64,000 bases of DNA, taken from assembly GCF_000716435.1 (NCBI RefSeq), contig NZ_JNWO01000020.1, forward strand, positions 1 to 64,000, given 5' to 3'. The notes below the pieces were generated by a model. The model was not told the DNA's origin. It searched no databases and saw only the letters and a list, made by a program, of their open reading frames with translations. Each line of letters begins with the position of its first letter. The first letter of the stretch is position 1. The position numbers were made by a program, and so were the translations under genes. The DNA comes from Streptomyces xylophagus (lineage in GTDB: Bacteria > Actinomycetota > Actinomycetes > Streptomycetales > Streptomycetaceae). Below, one piece after another: positions 1 through 8,712 of the stretch.

Positions 1-112
1 GGTCAGTCGAGAGGTCGCCGTCCAAACCTTTCCCGCCTACCCGCCCGTTTACTGTCGGTTAAAAGGTGGACCTCCAAAACGCCCGAGACGGGTGGGTGGG
101 AAAGTAGTTGGC

Positions 113-1012
113 TCAGCCTCGGCGGCGGCGCGCTGTCAGTACCGCTCCCCCGCCCACCGCCAGCAACAACACCGCCCCGCCCGCGACATACGGCGTCATG
201 GAGCTACCCCCCGTCTCGGCCAACCCCGCCTCCGCCGGAGCGCCCTGCGGCTTCACATCGGGGGCGGGGTCGGCAGGCGGTGCCGAGGCGACCTCGGGTG
301 ACTCGCACGTCGCCTGCGCCAAAGTCACCGTGCCCTCCACGTCGGCAACGTTCAGCTTCAACGGGTTGACGGAGACCTTGAGTTCGAGCGCGGTCGCAGC
401 CGCCGTACGGGACGTGGTCGAGGTCTTGGACAAGTCGAGGCGGACCGAACCGACCCCCGGCACCTGAACCTCCGTAGGACCACTCGCGGTCACCGTGACC
501 CGCTTGCCGAGCACCGTCACCGCCCCGGGCAGATGCGACGTGGCGACGGGTGCCTTCCCCGCCTCGCACGTCGCCTTGGACGTGACCGCGTCGACCTCGA
601 TGAGCGAGAGCAACGGCAACCCGGGCACATGGAGGCGGACATGGGCGAGGTCGGTGTATCCCTCGGCCTTCGTCGCCGACACCGTCGCCTTCGCCGTGGC
701 GACGTCCGCGCCGAGCACACTGAACGGACGGCCACCGTTCACCCCGTCCAACTGGGCGGTGAGCGCGGTCTTTTCGGCGCTCTGCGGTGCCTGGACCTCG
801 TTGAGGGAGACCGCGAGCGGGACGTCCACGGTCTTGTTGAGCAGGGACACGTCGAGCCCGGTACGCAGTACGACGGCGCTCGCGCGACCCTGGTCGGTGG
901 TCGCGTGGGCGGACCCCGCGCCGGCCAGCGCCACGGGACCGGCGGCGAGAGCGGTGGCCGTGGCCACGGTGGCCCAACGGCGTGCGGGCATGCGGAAGTT
1001 GGTGCCGTTCAA
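113..1012 (-). CDS. LAETG-anchored cell-surface protein (SCO1860-like)
   Basis: This is a secreted protein expected to be attached to the cell wall by a sortase. The N-terminus has a basic stretch (PARRW) followed by a hydrophobic, Ala-rich signal peptide ending near AGSAHA. The C-terminus has the sorting signal LAETGG, then a membrane segment of about 20 residues and the basic tail RRRRG. The middle is a beta-rich region without a catalytic motif that I recognise; two Cys residues could form a disulfide. The 299-residue version begins with TTG at 1012; an ATG at 991 (starting MPARRW) is an alternative and neither has a strong Shine-Dalgarno sequence. The surface-anchored class is clear; the function is unknown. 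It resembles a conserved Streptomyces LAxTG protein found just upstream of the ectoine genes. Confidence 0.85.
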   Translation of the reverse strand: MNGTNFRMPARRWATVATATALAAGPVALAGAGSAHATTDQGRASAVVLRTGLDVSLLNKTVDVPLAVSLNEVQAPQSAEKTALTAQLDGVNGGRPFSVLGADVATAKATVSATKAEGYTDLAHVRLHVPGLPLLSLIEVDAVTSKATCEAGKAPVATSHLPGAVTVLGKRVTVTASGPTEVQVPGVGSVRLDLSKTSTTSRTAAATALELKVSVNPLKLNVADVEGTVTLAQATCESPEVASAPPADPAPDVKPQGAPAEAGLAETGGSSMTPYVAGGAVLLLAVGGGAVLTARRRRG

Positions 1013-1058
1013 GGTGTGGGACCCCCAGAAGAGACATGCTTGGGACCCGGTAAGAATT

Positions 1059-1112
1059 ACCCACGAAGGGTGAACCGTCAGCGATCCCGCGTCACTTCAC
1101 CCCATCGTGGGT
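1059..1112 (-). terminator. Long hairpin downstream of the amidohydrolase gene
   Basis: Arms 1059-1074 and 1096-1112 pair almost perfectly, with one bulge and a 21-base loop. The structure lies between the amidohydrolase stop and the start of the surface-protein gene. On the minus strand it is followed by AATTCTT, and on the plus strand by TTTT. It is probably a terminator for the amidohydrolase transcript, but it could instead act in the leader of the surface-protein gene. Confidence 0.5.
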
Positions 1113-1143
1113 TTTCCGTGAACGTATTCGAATCGGCTGGCGA

Positions 1144-2235
1144 CTATTCGACCACCAGCCCGTTCAGCACCACCCGTCGCGGCGACGCGAGCACGCGCAC
1201 ATCGGCGCGCGGGTCGGTCTCGTAGACGACGAAGTCCGCCGATGCGCCCTCCTCCAGCCCGGGCCGCCCGAGCCACCGCCGCGCGCCCCACGCGGTCGCC
1301 GACAGCGCTTCTACGGCCGGGATGCCGGCGGTGACCAGTTCGGCGACCTCGGCGGCGACCAGGCCGTGGGCGAGGGAGCCGCCGGCGTCCGTGCCGACGT
1401 AGACCGGGACGCCCGCGTCGTAGGCGGCGCGGACGGTGTCGTAGCGGCGCTCGTGGAGTCGGAGCATGTGGGCGGACCAGCTGGGGTACTTGCTCTGGCC
1501 GCCGGCAGCGAGGTGCGGGAAGGTCGCGATGTTGACGAGGGTCGGGACGATCGCCACGCCCCGTGAGGCGAACAGCGGGACGAGGTCCTCGGTGAGGCCG
1601 GTCGCGTGCTCGATGCAGTCGATGCCCGCCTCGACCAGGTCGCGCAGCGCGTCCTCGGCGAAGCAGTGCGCGGTGACGCGCGCGCCGAGTCGGTGGGCCT
1701 CGGCGATGGCCGCGTCCACCGCTTCGCGCGGCCAGCAGGCGGAGAGGTCGCCGAGGTCGCGGTCGATCCAGTCGCCGACCAACTTGACCCAGCCGTCGCC
1801 GCGTTGGGCTTCCCGGCCGACGTAGGCGACGAGTTCGTCGGGCTCGATCTCGTGGGCGAAGTTGCGGATGTAGCGGCGGGTGCGGGCGATGTGTTTGCCG
1901 GCGCGGATGATCTTCGGGAGGTCTTCTCGGTCGTCGATCCAGCGGGTGTCCGAGGGTGAGCCTGCGTCGCGGAGCAGGAGGGTGCCGGCGGCGCGGTCGG
2001 TGAGGGCCTGTTTTTCGGCGGTGTCCTCGTCAACGGGGCCGTGGGTGCCGAGGCCTACGTGGCAGTGGGCGTCGACCAGGCCGGGGAGGGTCCAGCCCTC
2101 GACCGTACGGATGTCGCGGGCGTCGACGGGGTGGTCGTAGGAGATGCGGCCGTCGATGACCCAGAGTTCGTCGCGGATGTCCTCCGGTCCCACAAGGACC
2201 CGGCCCTTTACGTGCAGCACGGCTTGATCGCTCAT
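1144..2235 (-). CDS. Amidohydrolase family protein (imidazolonepropionase-like)
   Basis: This is a metal-dependent amidohydrolase of the TIM-barrel superfamily. The metal-binding HxH motif is in LVDAHCHVGLG at about residues 55-65. Later metal ligands are visible as VTAHCF, IEHATG and GTDAGG. At 363 residues it has a normal length for an imidazolonepropionase-like enzyme, but the substrate cannot be read from the sequence. I chose ATG at 2235 (MSDQAVLHVKG); a GTG at 2244 adds three residues. It is a cytosolic, single gene lying downstream of the amino-acid ABC operon on the same strand, separated from it by a hairpin, so it may be transcribed independently. Confidence 0.85.
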   Translation of the reverse strand: MSDQAVLHVKGRVLVGPEDIRDELWVIDGRISYDHPVDARDIRTVEGWTLPGLVDAHCHVGLGTHGPVDEDTAEKQALTDRAAGTLLLRDAGSPSDTRWIDDREDLPKIIRAGKHIARTRRYIRNFAHEIEPDELVAYVGREAQRGDGWVKLVGDWIDRDLGDLSACWPREAVDAAIAEAHRLGARVTAHCFAEDALRDLVEAGIDCIEHATGLTEDLVPLFASRGVAIVPTLVNIATFPHLAAGGQSKYPSWSAHMLRLHERRYDTVRAAYDAGVPVYVGTDAGGSLAHGLVAAEVAELVTAGIPAVEALSATAWGARRWLGRPGLEEGASADFVVYETDPRADVRVLASPRRVVLNGLVVE

Positions 2236-2270
2236 GGGACGCACGATAGTTCGTCGGGTGCGGGTCCGAT

Positions 2271-2302
2271 GTGGCTGGTCGCGCAGTTCCCCGCGCCCCT
2301 TA
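2271..2302 (-). repeat. Dispersed 30-bp intergenic repeat, copy A
   Basis: The minus strand reads TAAGGGGCGCGGGGAACTGC followed by GCGACCAGCCAC. The same roughly 30-base sequence recurs at 15354, 19926 and 53279. This copy sits immediately after the ATPase gene; the TAA stop of that gene is the first part of the repeat. See the linked hairpin at 2293-2310. Confidence 0.85.
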
Positions 2303-2310
2303 GGGGGCGC
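2293..2310 (-). terminator. GC-rich hairpin at the end of the amino-acid ABC operon
   Basis: A perfect 7-bp stem (GCGCCCC / GGGGCGC) encloses a 4-base loop. The loop contains most of the TAA stop codon of the ATPase gene. It has no T-tract, as is usual for Streptomyces terminators. Confidence 0.55.
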
Positions 2311-3088
2311 TGCCCTCGTCGTCCACTTCAGCCATCGCCGGGTCCAGTAGCCGGGACAAGAAATGGCGGGTTCGATCGTGCTGCGGGTTGGTGATGACCC
2401 GGTCCGGCGTGCCGTCCTCGACGATCACTCCGCCGTCCATGAAGACCACCCGGTCGGCCACCTCACGTGCGAACGTCATCTCGTGGGTGACCACCATCAT
2501 GGTCATGCCCTCGTTCGCGAGCATCCGCATGACCGCCAGGACATCGCCCACCAGCTCGGGGTCGAGTGCCGAGGTCGGTTCGTCGAAGAGCATCACCTCG
2601 GGGTCCATCGCCAACGCCCGGGCGATCGCGACGCGTTGCTGCTGGCCGCCGGAGAGGGAGGCGGGGTAGGCGGTGGCCTTCTCGGACAGGCCCACGCGGC
2701 GCAGGTTCTCGACGGCCACCTTCGCCGCCTCCGCCTTGTCCCGGCGCAGGACCCGGCGTTGGGGCAGGGTGAGGTTCTCGGTGACGGACAGGTGCGGGAA
2801 GAGGTTGAACTGCTGGAAGACCATGCCGATACGGCGGCGTACGGCGTCGATGTCTACATCGGGATCGGTGATCTCGGTGCCGCCGACGAACACCCGTCCC
2901 TTGGTGGGTTCTTCGAGCAGGTTCACGCAGCGCAGCAGGGTCGATTTGCCGGAGCCGGAGGGGCCGATGACGCACACGACCTCGCCCTGTCCGATCTCCA
3001 GGTCGATGCCGCGCAGCACCTCGTTGGTGCCGAACGACTTGTGCAGGTCCCTGACTTGGATCTCCGGTGGGGTGCTGCTCGTGCTCAT
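2300..3088 (-). CDS. Polar amino-acid ABC transporter, ATP-binding protein
   Basis: This is the ATPase of a polar amino-acid importer (GlnQ/ArtP type). It has Walker [10 protein letters not shown], the signature LSGGQQQR, Walker B VMLFDEP, and the H-loop in VVTHEM. The product is 262 residues when started at ATG 3088 ([19 protein letters not shown]). That start overlaps the permease stop as ATGA, which implies translational coupling. It is the last gene of the operon lipoprotein-permease-ATPase. It acts at the cytoplasmic face of the membrane. The substrate is an amino acid by family membership; which one is not visible. Confidence 0.93.
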   Translation of the reverse strand: MSTSSTPPEIQVRDLHKSFGTNEVLRGIDLEIGQGEVVCVIGPSGSGKSTLLRCVNLLEEPTKGRVFVGGTEITDPDVDIDAVRRRIGMVFQQFNLFPHLSVTENLTLPQRRVLRRDKAEAAKVAVENLRRVGLSEKATAYPASLSGGQQQRVAIARALAMDPEVMLFDEPTSALDPELVGDVLAVMRMLANEGMTMMVVTHEMTFAREVADRVVFMDGGVIVEDGTPDRVITNPQHDRTRHFLSRLLDPAMAEVDDEGSAP

Positions 3089-3915
3089 CGGATCGCCTCC
3101 CCCGTCTTCGTCTCCATGCGGCGCACCACGAAGCTCAGCGGGATCGTGACGAGGAGATAGCACAGGCCCGCCACCAGGATCGGCGTGGAGTTGGCCGTCG
3201 TACTCGCCAAGTCGCGCCCGTATTTGGAGAGTTCACGCTCCTCCAGGGTGACGCCGAGGAACAGGACCAGGGAGGAGTCCTTGAAGAGGAGGACGAGTTC
3301 GTTGGTCAGGGGAGGGAGGATGATCCGGAACGCCTGGGGGATGATGATCGAGAGCATGGCCCGGGCCTGCGAGAAGCCGAGCGAGCGGGCCGCCTCCAAC
3401 TGCCCCTTGGGGACCGCCTGGATGCCCGCTCGGATCGTCTCCGCCATGTACGCGGCCGACACCAGGCCGAGGGCGAGGGCGACCTTGCCGTACGTTCCGC
3501 CGACGATCTCCGTGCCGGGGAAGGCGAGCGGCACGGCGACACCGACGAAGATGAAGATCAGCAGGGCGGGCAGGCCGCGGAAGATCTCGATGTAGATGCC
3601 GGCCAACCAGCGGTAGGGGCCTACGGACGACAGCCTCATCAGCGCGACGACCATGCCGAGGACGAGGCCGAAGACGAAGCCGGACAGGGTGTAGAGCACG
3701 GTGTTCTTGAGCGCGAGGGTGATGACGTCCGGGAACATCTGCTTGGCGATGCTCCACTGCGCGAACTGGTTCTTCAGGCGGCCCCAGTCGGCGGTGACCG
3801 CGAAGGCGATCACCGCGGCGAGGAACACGGCGTACTGCGCGCCTTGGGACAGCCTGCGTCGCTGACGGCGGGTCAGGCCCTTTGCCCTCGGCTGGAGTTG
3901 AAGGTCTGGCGTCAT
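3085..3915 (-). CDS. Polar amino-acid ABC transporter, permease
   Basis: This is a His/Glu/Gln/Arg-type membrane permease of 276 residues with about five hydrophobic segments. The cytoplasmic EAA loop reads [20 protein letters not shown] and contacts the ATPase. The N-terminus is basic (RRQRRR) before the first membrane segment. Start ATG 3915 (MTPDLQLQ) overlaps the stop of the binding-protein gene by four bases (ATGA), and its own stop overlaps the ATPase start in the same way. A single permease gene suggests a homodimer. Confidence 0.92.
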   Translation of the reverse strand: MTPDLQLQPRAKGLTRRQRRRLSQGAQYAVFLAAVIAFAVTADWGRLKNQFAQWSIAKQMFPDVITLALKNTVLYTLSGFVFGLVLGMVVALMRLSSVGPYRWLAGIYIEIFRGLPALLIFIFVGVAVPLAFPGTEIVGGTYGKVALALGLVSAAYMAETIRAGIQAVPKGQLEAARSLGFSQARAMLSIIIPQAFRIILPPLTNELVLLFKDSSLVLFLGVTLEERELSKYGRDLASTTANSTPILVAGLCYLLVTIPLSFVVRRMETKTGEAIR

Positions 3916-4775
3916 GAGGCCGAGGGTGAGGGCGATGCGGCTGTGGCGTCGTAGGGGCCGATCCACTTCTCGTACAGCTTCTTGTACGTGCCGTCCGCCT
4001 TCGCGTCCTTGATCGCCTTGTTGATGGCGGCGAGGAGCTCGGTGTTGCCCTTCTTGACCGTGAAGCCGTACTGCTCACCGGTGTTGAGGTTGTCGACGAC
4101 CTGGAAGGCGTCGGCGTTGGCCTTGGTCTTGAGCCAGCCCTGGACGACCGGGTAGTCGATGATGACGGCCTGGACCTGGCCGGTGCGCAGGCCGTTGAGG
4201 ACGGCGTCGGAGGACTCGAAGGAGACGGGGTCGAAGCCCTTGCTCTTGGCGTAGTCCTCGCCGGTGGTCTGTGCCTGGGCGCCGAGCTTCTTGCCCTTGG
4301 TCTTCACGTCGGCGAGGGAGGTGATCCCGCTCTTCTTGTCGACGAGGACGGCCTGGGTGGCGTCGAAGTACGGGTCGGAGAAGTCGACGTTCTTCTTGCG
4401 CTCGGCGGTGATGGTCATGCCGGCGGCGGCCAGGTCGCACTCGTCGGCGTTGAGGAAGGCGCCGGTCTTGAAGTTCTCGAAGGGGGTGTCGAGGATCTTC
4501 TGCTTCACCCCGAGGTTCTTGGCGACCAGGTCGATGAGGGAGACGTCGAAGCCCTGCACCTTGCCGTCGATCTCGGACTGGAAGGGCGGGTAGGGCAGGT
4601 GCGTGCAGGTGGTGAGCCGGCCGGCCTTGACGAGTTCGACGCCACCGGCGGCGGTCTTCGAACCGCTGCCGCCGCTGTCGCTCGACGTGCAGCCGGCCAC
4701 GAGGACGAGTGCGAGTGCGGCCGTCGCGGTGGTGGCGGCCAGGGTGCGGGCCCGGCGGCCGAGGAGCGTGTTCAC
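3912..4775 (-). CDS. Amino-acid ABC transporter substrate-binding lipoprotein
   Basis: This is a periplasmic-binding-protein-like fold (SBP_bac_3) lipoprotein of 287 residues. The lipobox LVAGC puts the acylated cysteine at residue 29, followed by a Ser/Gly-rich linker. The family signature is visible in GFDVSLIDLVAKNLG and MTITAERKKNVDFSDPYFD. Start is GTG 4775 with AGGAGG about 6 bases upstream. It is the first gene of the transporter operon and captures the substrate outside the membrane. The gene is divergent from a PLP aminotransferase, so the imported compound might be that enzyme's substrate; this is inference. Confidence 0.92.
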   Translation of the reverse strand: MNTLLGRRARTLAATTATAALALVLVAGCTSSDSGGSGSKTAAGGVELVKAGRLTTCTHLPYPPFQSEIDGKVQGFDVSLIDLVAKNLGVKQKILDTPFENFKTGAFLNADECDLAAAGMTITAERKKNVDFSDPYFDATQAVLVDKKSGITSLADVKTKGKKLGAQAQTTGEDYAKSKGFDPVSFESSDAVLNGLRTGQVQAVIIDYPVVQGWLKTKANADAFQVVDNLNTGEQYGFTVKKGNTELLAAINKAIKDAKADGTYKKLYEKWIGPYDATAASPSPSAS

Positions 4776-4968
4776 GGAGGCCTCCTGTGACGGAACTGTG
4801 GCTTCCGATTATTCGGAGGAGCGGGGCGGCCCGCTCGTGGTGAGGTGCCGGGCAGGGGGCCGTACGGGCTAAGAAGTCGCCGGTCAGAGGGGGCTCAGGG
4901 GCGCCGGTTACGCTCGTTCCACCGATCCCCGGGACGCCTTCGGTCCCCGCGAGTGAAAGAGCACCGCC

Positions 4969-6069
4969 GTGACACACCCCTTCCTCGACCTGGCCCCGCT
5001 GAGCGCCGCGCACTTCGCCGCGATCGAGGACCGGGTGGCCCGGCTGCTCGGCACCGAGCAGGATGTCGTGATCATGCAGGGTGAGGCGTTGTTGCCGCTG
5101 GAGGGCGCGATCCGCTCGACGGCCGGTCCGGGCACGGTCGCGCTGAACGTCATCACCGGCCCCTACGGGCAGACCTTCGGGAACTGGCTGCGGGACTGCG
5201 GCGCCGAGGTGATCGACCTCTCCGTCCCCTTCCACACGGCGGTGACCGCCGACCAGATCCGGGAGGCCTTCGCCGAGCGCCCCGAGATCGACTTCGTGTC
5301 CCTCGTCCACGCGGAGGCGGCGACCGGCAACACCAACCCGGTCGCGGAGATCGGCGAGGTCGTGCGCGCGCACGGCGCCCTCTTCTACCTCGACGCGGTG
5401 GCCTCCATCGGCGCGGAGCCGGTGCTGCCGGACGCGTGGGGTGTCGACCTGTGCGTGATCGGGGCGCAGAAGGCGATGGGCGGGCCCGCGGGTGTGTCGG
5501 CGGTGTCGGTGAGCGAGCGGGCGTGGGCCCGGATGCTCTCCAACCCGGGGGCGCCGCGCCGCTCGTACCTCTCCCTCCTGGACTGGAAGGAGCGCTGGGT
5601 GGACGCCGGCCGCAAGACCCTCCTGCACGCACCGGCACAGCTGGAGATGCTGGCGCTGGAGGCGTGTGTCGAGCGCATCGAGTCGGAGGGCCTGGACGCG
5701 GTGATGCGCCGCCACGCCGTCGCGGCCGCGGCGACGCGAGCGGGTGCGGTCGCCCTGGGCGGCGGCCTCGAACCCTACGTCCACGAGGCCTCCGAGGCCG
5801 CCCCCGTCGCTACGACGCTCAGGACACCGCCGGGTGTCGTGGCCTCGGAGCTGGTGACCCGGGCCCTGTCCTCGGACCCCGCCCTGCCGCTGGCCGCGGG
5901 TGGGGGCGCCCTGGCGAAGGAGATGATCCGGGTCAACCACTACGGGGTGGACGCGACGGTGGGGGCGGTGCAGGGCTCCTTGGCAGCGCTGGGCGCGGCG
6001 CTGGCCGAGCTAGGGGTGTCGGTGGATCCGGAGGGGGCTCGGGCCGCTGTGGAGAGTGCGTGGCGATAG
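4969..6069 (+). CDS. PLP-dependent aminotransferase (alanine-glyoxylate/serine type)
   Basis: This is a class V-fold aminotransferase of 366 residues resembling the alanine-glyoxylate/serine-pyruvate group. The PLP lysine is K168 in IGAQKAMGGPAG, and the cofactor-ring Asp is D142 in FYLDAVAS. The HAEAATG motif replaces the usual HxETSTG. Start is GTG 4969. It is divergent from the amino-acid importer and 300 bases upstream of ectA. It is cytosolic. The amino donor and acceptor are not predictable, and a role next to ectoine synthesis is only suggested by position. Confidence 0.85.
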   Translation: MTHPFLDLAPLSAAHFAAIEDRVARLLGTEQDVVIMQGEALLPLEGAIRSTAGPGTVALNVITGPYGQTFGNWLRDCGAEVIDLSVPFHTAVTADQIREAFAERPEIDFVSLVHAEAATGNTNPVAEIGEVVRAHGALFYLDAVASIGAEPVLPDAWGVDLCVIGAQKAMGGPAGVSAVSVSERAWARMLSNPGAPRRSYLSLLDWKERWVDAGRKTLLHAPAQLEMLALEACVERIESEGLDAVMRRHAVAAAATRAGAVALGGGLEPYVHEASEAAPVATTLRTPPGVVASELVTRALSSDPALPLAAGGGALAKEMIRVNHYGVDATVGAVQGSLAALGAALAELGVSVDPEGARAAVESAWR

Positions 6070-6372
6070 TCGCCCGCATCTAATTCCGATGTAATCGCAT
6101 GTAATTGCAGGGGAATTTCTCCACCGCTTTTGCGGGCAGCTTCCCATTTCCTTCTGCCCGATTTCCGGGCACCCAAACGCAAACAATTCGCGTAGATCTC
6201 GTGAGGGTTACACCCTTGTGACCCGTTACACAGGGCGCCCGGTTTGCCTTTTATCTGCGGGTCAAAGTCTGACATAAGGCACGCCTACACACGCGTGATA
6301 ACACGTCCCGGTCTCAGACGTAACCCCGCTCCTCCATGCAATTTCGAATTTCCCTCGGTAAATTCAATTCGC
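6070..6372 (+). promoter_or_regulatory. ectABCD upstream region
   Basis: This 303-base gap has no gene. It is noticeably richer in A and T than its surroundings, as expected for a regulated promoter region, and carries the GTTAC/GTGAC cluster listed separately. Just before the ectA ATG the sequence reads GGTAAATTCAATTCGC and lacks a good Shine-Dalgarno sequence, so ectA may be leaderless or have a very short leader. I cannot place -35 and -10 boxes with confidence. Confidence 0.6.
6207..6231 (+). promoter_or_regulatory. Putative GlnR box upstream of ectA
   Basis: GTTAC at 6207 and GTGAC at 6218 are separated by exactly six bases, the spacing of a GlnR a-site/b-site pair (GTnAC-n6-GnnAC). A third half-site, GTTAC, follows at 6225. 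GlnR is known to repress ectABCD in S. coelicolor, so the box fits. MtrA recognises related GTnAC repeats and is an alternative. Confidence 0.5.
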
Positions 6373-6897
6373 ATGACTGCCACCCAAGCAGACCTGCACA
6401 TCGACCGCCCCACGGTGGCCGACGGCTCCGTGTTGTGGCGTATCGCCAAGGACTCGGGCGCCCTCGACCTGAACTCGTCGTACAGCTATCTCCTGTGGTG
6501 CCGGGACTTCGCCGGTACCTCGGTCGTCGTGCGGGACGAGCGCGGCGAACCGGTCGGGTTCGTCACCGGGTATGTGCCGCCGGACCGGCCGGGCACCCTG
6601 CTCGTGTGGCAGGTGGCCGTCGACGCCGCGCAGCGTGGCCGCGGGCTGGCCGCGCGGATGCTCGACGGGCTCACCGCGCGGGTCGCCGCCGAGTACGGGG
6701 TGACCGAGATCGAGACCACGATCTCGCCCGGCAACACCGCCTCCGAGCGGCTCTTCGCGTCGTACGCGGAACGCCACGGCGCCGCCGTCGACCGCACGGT
6801 CCTGTTCGAGGCCGGTGACTTCCCGGACGGGCCGCACGACCCCGAGGTGCTGTACCGCATCGGCCCGTTGAGAGTCCAAGACGCATCGGACCGCTGA
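6373..6897 (+). CDS. ectA: L-2,4-diaminobutyrate N-acetyltransferase (ectoine synthesis)
   Basis: EctA transfers an acetyl group from acetyl-CoA to the gamma-amino group of L-2,4-diaminobutyrate, the second step of ectoine synthesis. It is a GNAT-fold enzyme of 174 residues. The acetyl-CoA loop is in VDAAQRGRGLAARMLDGL, and the family-typical sequence GSVLWRIAKDSGALDLNSSY is near the N-terminus. Start ATG 6373 (MTATQADLHID) is chosen over an upstream in-frame ATG because the extension is not EctA-like. It is first in the ectA-B-C-D operon and cytosolic. Confidence 0.96.
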   Translation: MTATQADLHIDRPTVADGSVLWRIAKDSGALDLNSSYSYLLWCRDFAGTSVVVRDERGEPVGFVTGYVPPDRPGTLLVWQVAVDAAQRGRGLAARMLDGLTARVAAEYGVTEIETTISPGNTASERLFASYAERHGAAVDRTVLFEAGDFPDGPHDPEVLYRIGPLRVQDASDR

Positions 6898-6975
6898 GTC
6901 TCCGAGATCCCGGTTCTCTCTCCCGTTTTCAGTTCTTCCGCACGCCTCACACCCCCACACCGAGGAGCGATTCGC

Positions 6976-8247
6976 GTGACCATCACCCAGCCCGATCTCA
7001 GCGTCTTCGAGACCCTGGAGTCAGAGGTCCGCAGCTACTGCCGCGGCTGGCCCACCGTCTTCGACCGGGCCCGGGGCAGCCGTATGTACGACGAGGACGG
7101 CCACGCCTACCTCGACTTCTTCGCGGGTGCCGGCTCGCTCAACTACGGGCACAACAACCCTGTCCTGAAACGGGCGTTGATCGACTACCTGGAGCGCGAC
7201 GGCGTCACCCACGGGCTCGACATGTCGACCAGTGCGAAGCGCGCGTTCCTGCAGACCTTCCAGGACCTCGTGCTGCGCCCGCGCGATCTGCCGTACAAGG
7301 TGATGTTCCCGGGCCCGACCGGCACCAACGCCGTTGAGTCCGCACTGAAGTTGGCGCGGAAGGTGAAGGGGCGCGAGTCGATCGTGTCGTTCACCAACGC
7401 CTTCCACGGGATGTCGCTGGGGGCGCTGGCCGTGACCGGCAACGCCTTCAAGCGGGCCGGGGCCGGCATTCCGCTGGTGCACGGCACGCCGATGCCGTTC
7501 GACAACTACTTCGACGGACAGGTCCCCGACTTCCTGTGGTTCGAGCGGCTGTTGGAGGACCAGGGCTCCGGCCTCAACAAGCCCGCCGCCGTGATCGTCG
7601 AGTCCGTGCAGGGCGAGGGCGGCATCAACGTCGCCCGCCCCGAATGGCTGCGCGCGCTCGCCGAGTTGTGCGAGCGCCAGGACATGCTGCTGATCGTCGA
7701 CGACATCCAGATGGGCTGCGGACGGACCGGCGCGTTCTTCTCCTTCGAGGAGGCAGGGATCGTGCCGGACATCGTGACCGTGTCCAAGTCCATCAGCGGG
7801 TACGGCCTTCCGATGTCGCTGTGCCTGTTCAGGCCCGAGCTGGACATCTGGGAGCCGGGCGAGCACAACGGCACCTTCCGGGGCAACAACCCGGCGTTCG
7901 TCACCGCCACCGCCGCCCTGGAGACGTACTGGGCGGACGGGTCCGCGATGGAGAAGCAGACCCGGACCCGCGGTGAGCAGGTCGAGCAGGGGCTGATCTC
8001 CATCACCGAGGAGAACCTCGCCGACGTCAAGGAGTACCGGGGGCGCGGGCTGGTCTGGGGCATCGAGTTCAAGGACCCGGAGCGTGCGGGCCTGATCTGC
8101 CGTCGCGCCTTCGAACTCGGGCTGCTCGTCGAGACGTCGGGGCCGCAGGGCGAGGTCGTGAAGCTGCTGCCCGCGCTGACCATCACGCCTGAAGAGCTGG
8201 ACGAGGGGCTCAGCATCCTCGCCCGCGCCGTGCGCGAGACCGTCTGA
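6976..8247 (+). CDS. ectB: Diaminobutyrate-2-oxoglutarate transaminase (ectoine synthesis)
   Basis: EctB makes L-2,4-diaminobutyrate from aspartate semialdehyde, with glutamate as amino donor, the first committed step. It is a class III PLP aminotransferase of 423 residues. The PLP lysine is K271 in [11 protein letters not shown], and the cofactor Asp is in [31 protein letters not shown] is the phosphate-binding region. Start is GTG 6976 with GAGGAG upstream. It follows ectA by 78 bases. Confidence 0.97.
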   Translation: MTITQPDLSVFETLESEVRSYCRGWPTVFDRARGSRMYDEDGHAYLDFFAGAGSLNYGHNNPVLKRALIDYLERDGVTHGLDMSTSAKRAFLQTFQDLVLRPRDLPYKVMFPGPTGTNAVESALKLARKVKGRESIVSFTNAFHGMSLGALAVTGNAFKRAGAGIPLVHGTPMPFDNYFDGQVPDFLWFERLLEDQGSGLNKPAAVIVESVQGEGGINVARPEWLRALAELCERQDMLLIVDDIQMGCGRTGAFFSFEEAGIVPDIVTVSKSISGYGLPMSLCLFRPELDIWEPGEHNGTFRGNNPAFVTATAALETYWADGSAMEKQTRTRGEQVEQGLISITEENLADVKEYRGRGLVWGIEFKDPERAGLICRRAFELGLLVETSGPQGEVVKLLPALTITPEELDEGLSILARAVRETV

Positions 8248-8302
8248 ACAGCCTGACCCACCCCGATCATCTGACACCACGTCAAGGAGGCATCGCCACA
8301 CC

Positions 8303-8707
8303 GTGATTGTTCGTTCGTTCAAGGAACTCGAAGGCACCGACCGGCACATCAAGGCCGCGTCCGGCACCTGGGAGAGCAAGCGCATCGTCCTCGCCAAGGA
8401 GCGGGTCGGCTTCTCGGTCCACGAGACCGTCCTCTACGCGGGCACGGAGACGTCGATGTGGTACGCGAACCACATCGAGGCCGTCGTCTGCGTCGAGGGC
8501 CACGCCGAACTCACCGACAACGAGACCGGGCAGACGTACACGATCACGCCCGGGACCATGTACCTCCTCGACGGGCACGAGCGGCACACGATGCGGATCA
8601 AGGAGGACTTCCGCTGCATCTGTGTCTTCAACCCGCCCGTCACCGGACGGGAGGACCACGACGAGAACGGCGTCTACCCGCTGCTCACCGAACCCGAGGA
8701 GGTGTGA
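8303..8707 (+). CDS. ectC: L-ectoine synthase
   Basis: EctC cyclises N-gamma-acetyl-L-2,4-diaminobutyrate to ectoine. It is a single-domain cupin of 134 residues. The typical EctC N-terminus [18 protein letters not shown] is present, and the cupin strand containing [12 protein letters not shown] carries likely metal ligands. Start is GTG 8303 with AAGGAGG about 11 bases upstream. The ectD start follows after a 5-base gap. Confidence 0.97.
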   Translation: MIVRSFKELEGTDRHIKAASGTWESKRIVLAKERVGFSVHETVLYAGTETSMWYANHIEAVVCVEGHAELTDNETGQTYTITPGTMYLLDGHERHTMRIKEDFRCICVFNPPVTGREDHDENGVYPLLTEPEEV

Positions 8708-8712
8708 CGAGC

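Noticed and set aside
1..112. A terminator or gene at the left edge
   Set aside because: There are GC-rich partial complementarities (CCCGCC and GGGTGGG runs) downstream of the surface-protein gene, but no clean stem and no coding frame continuing past the edge could be supported.
7021..8397. A 458-codon minus-strand open frame opposite ectB
   Set aside because: The plus strand encodes a complete EctB with PLP lysine and correct operon position; the antisense sequence has no family features.
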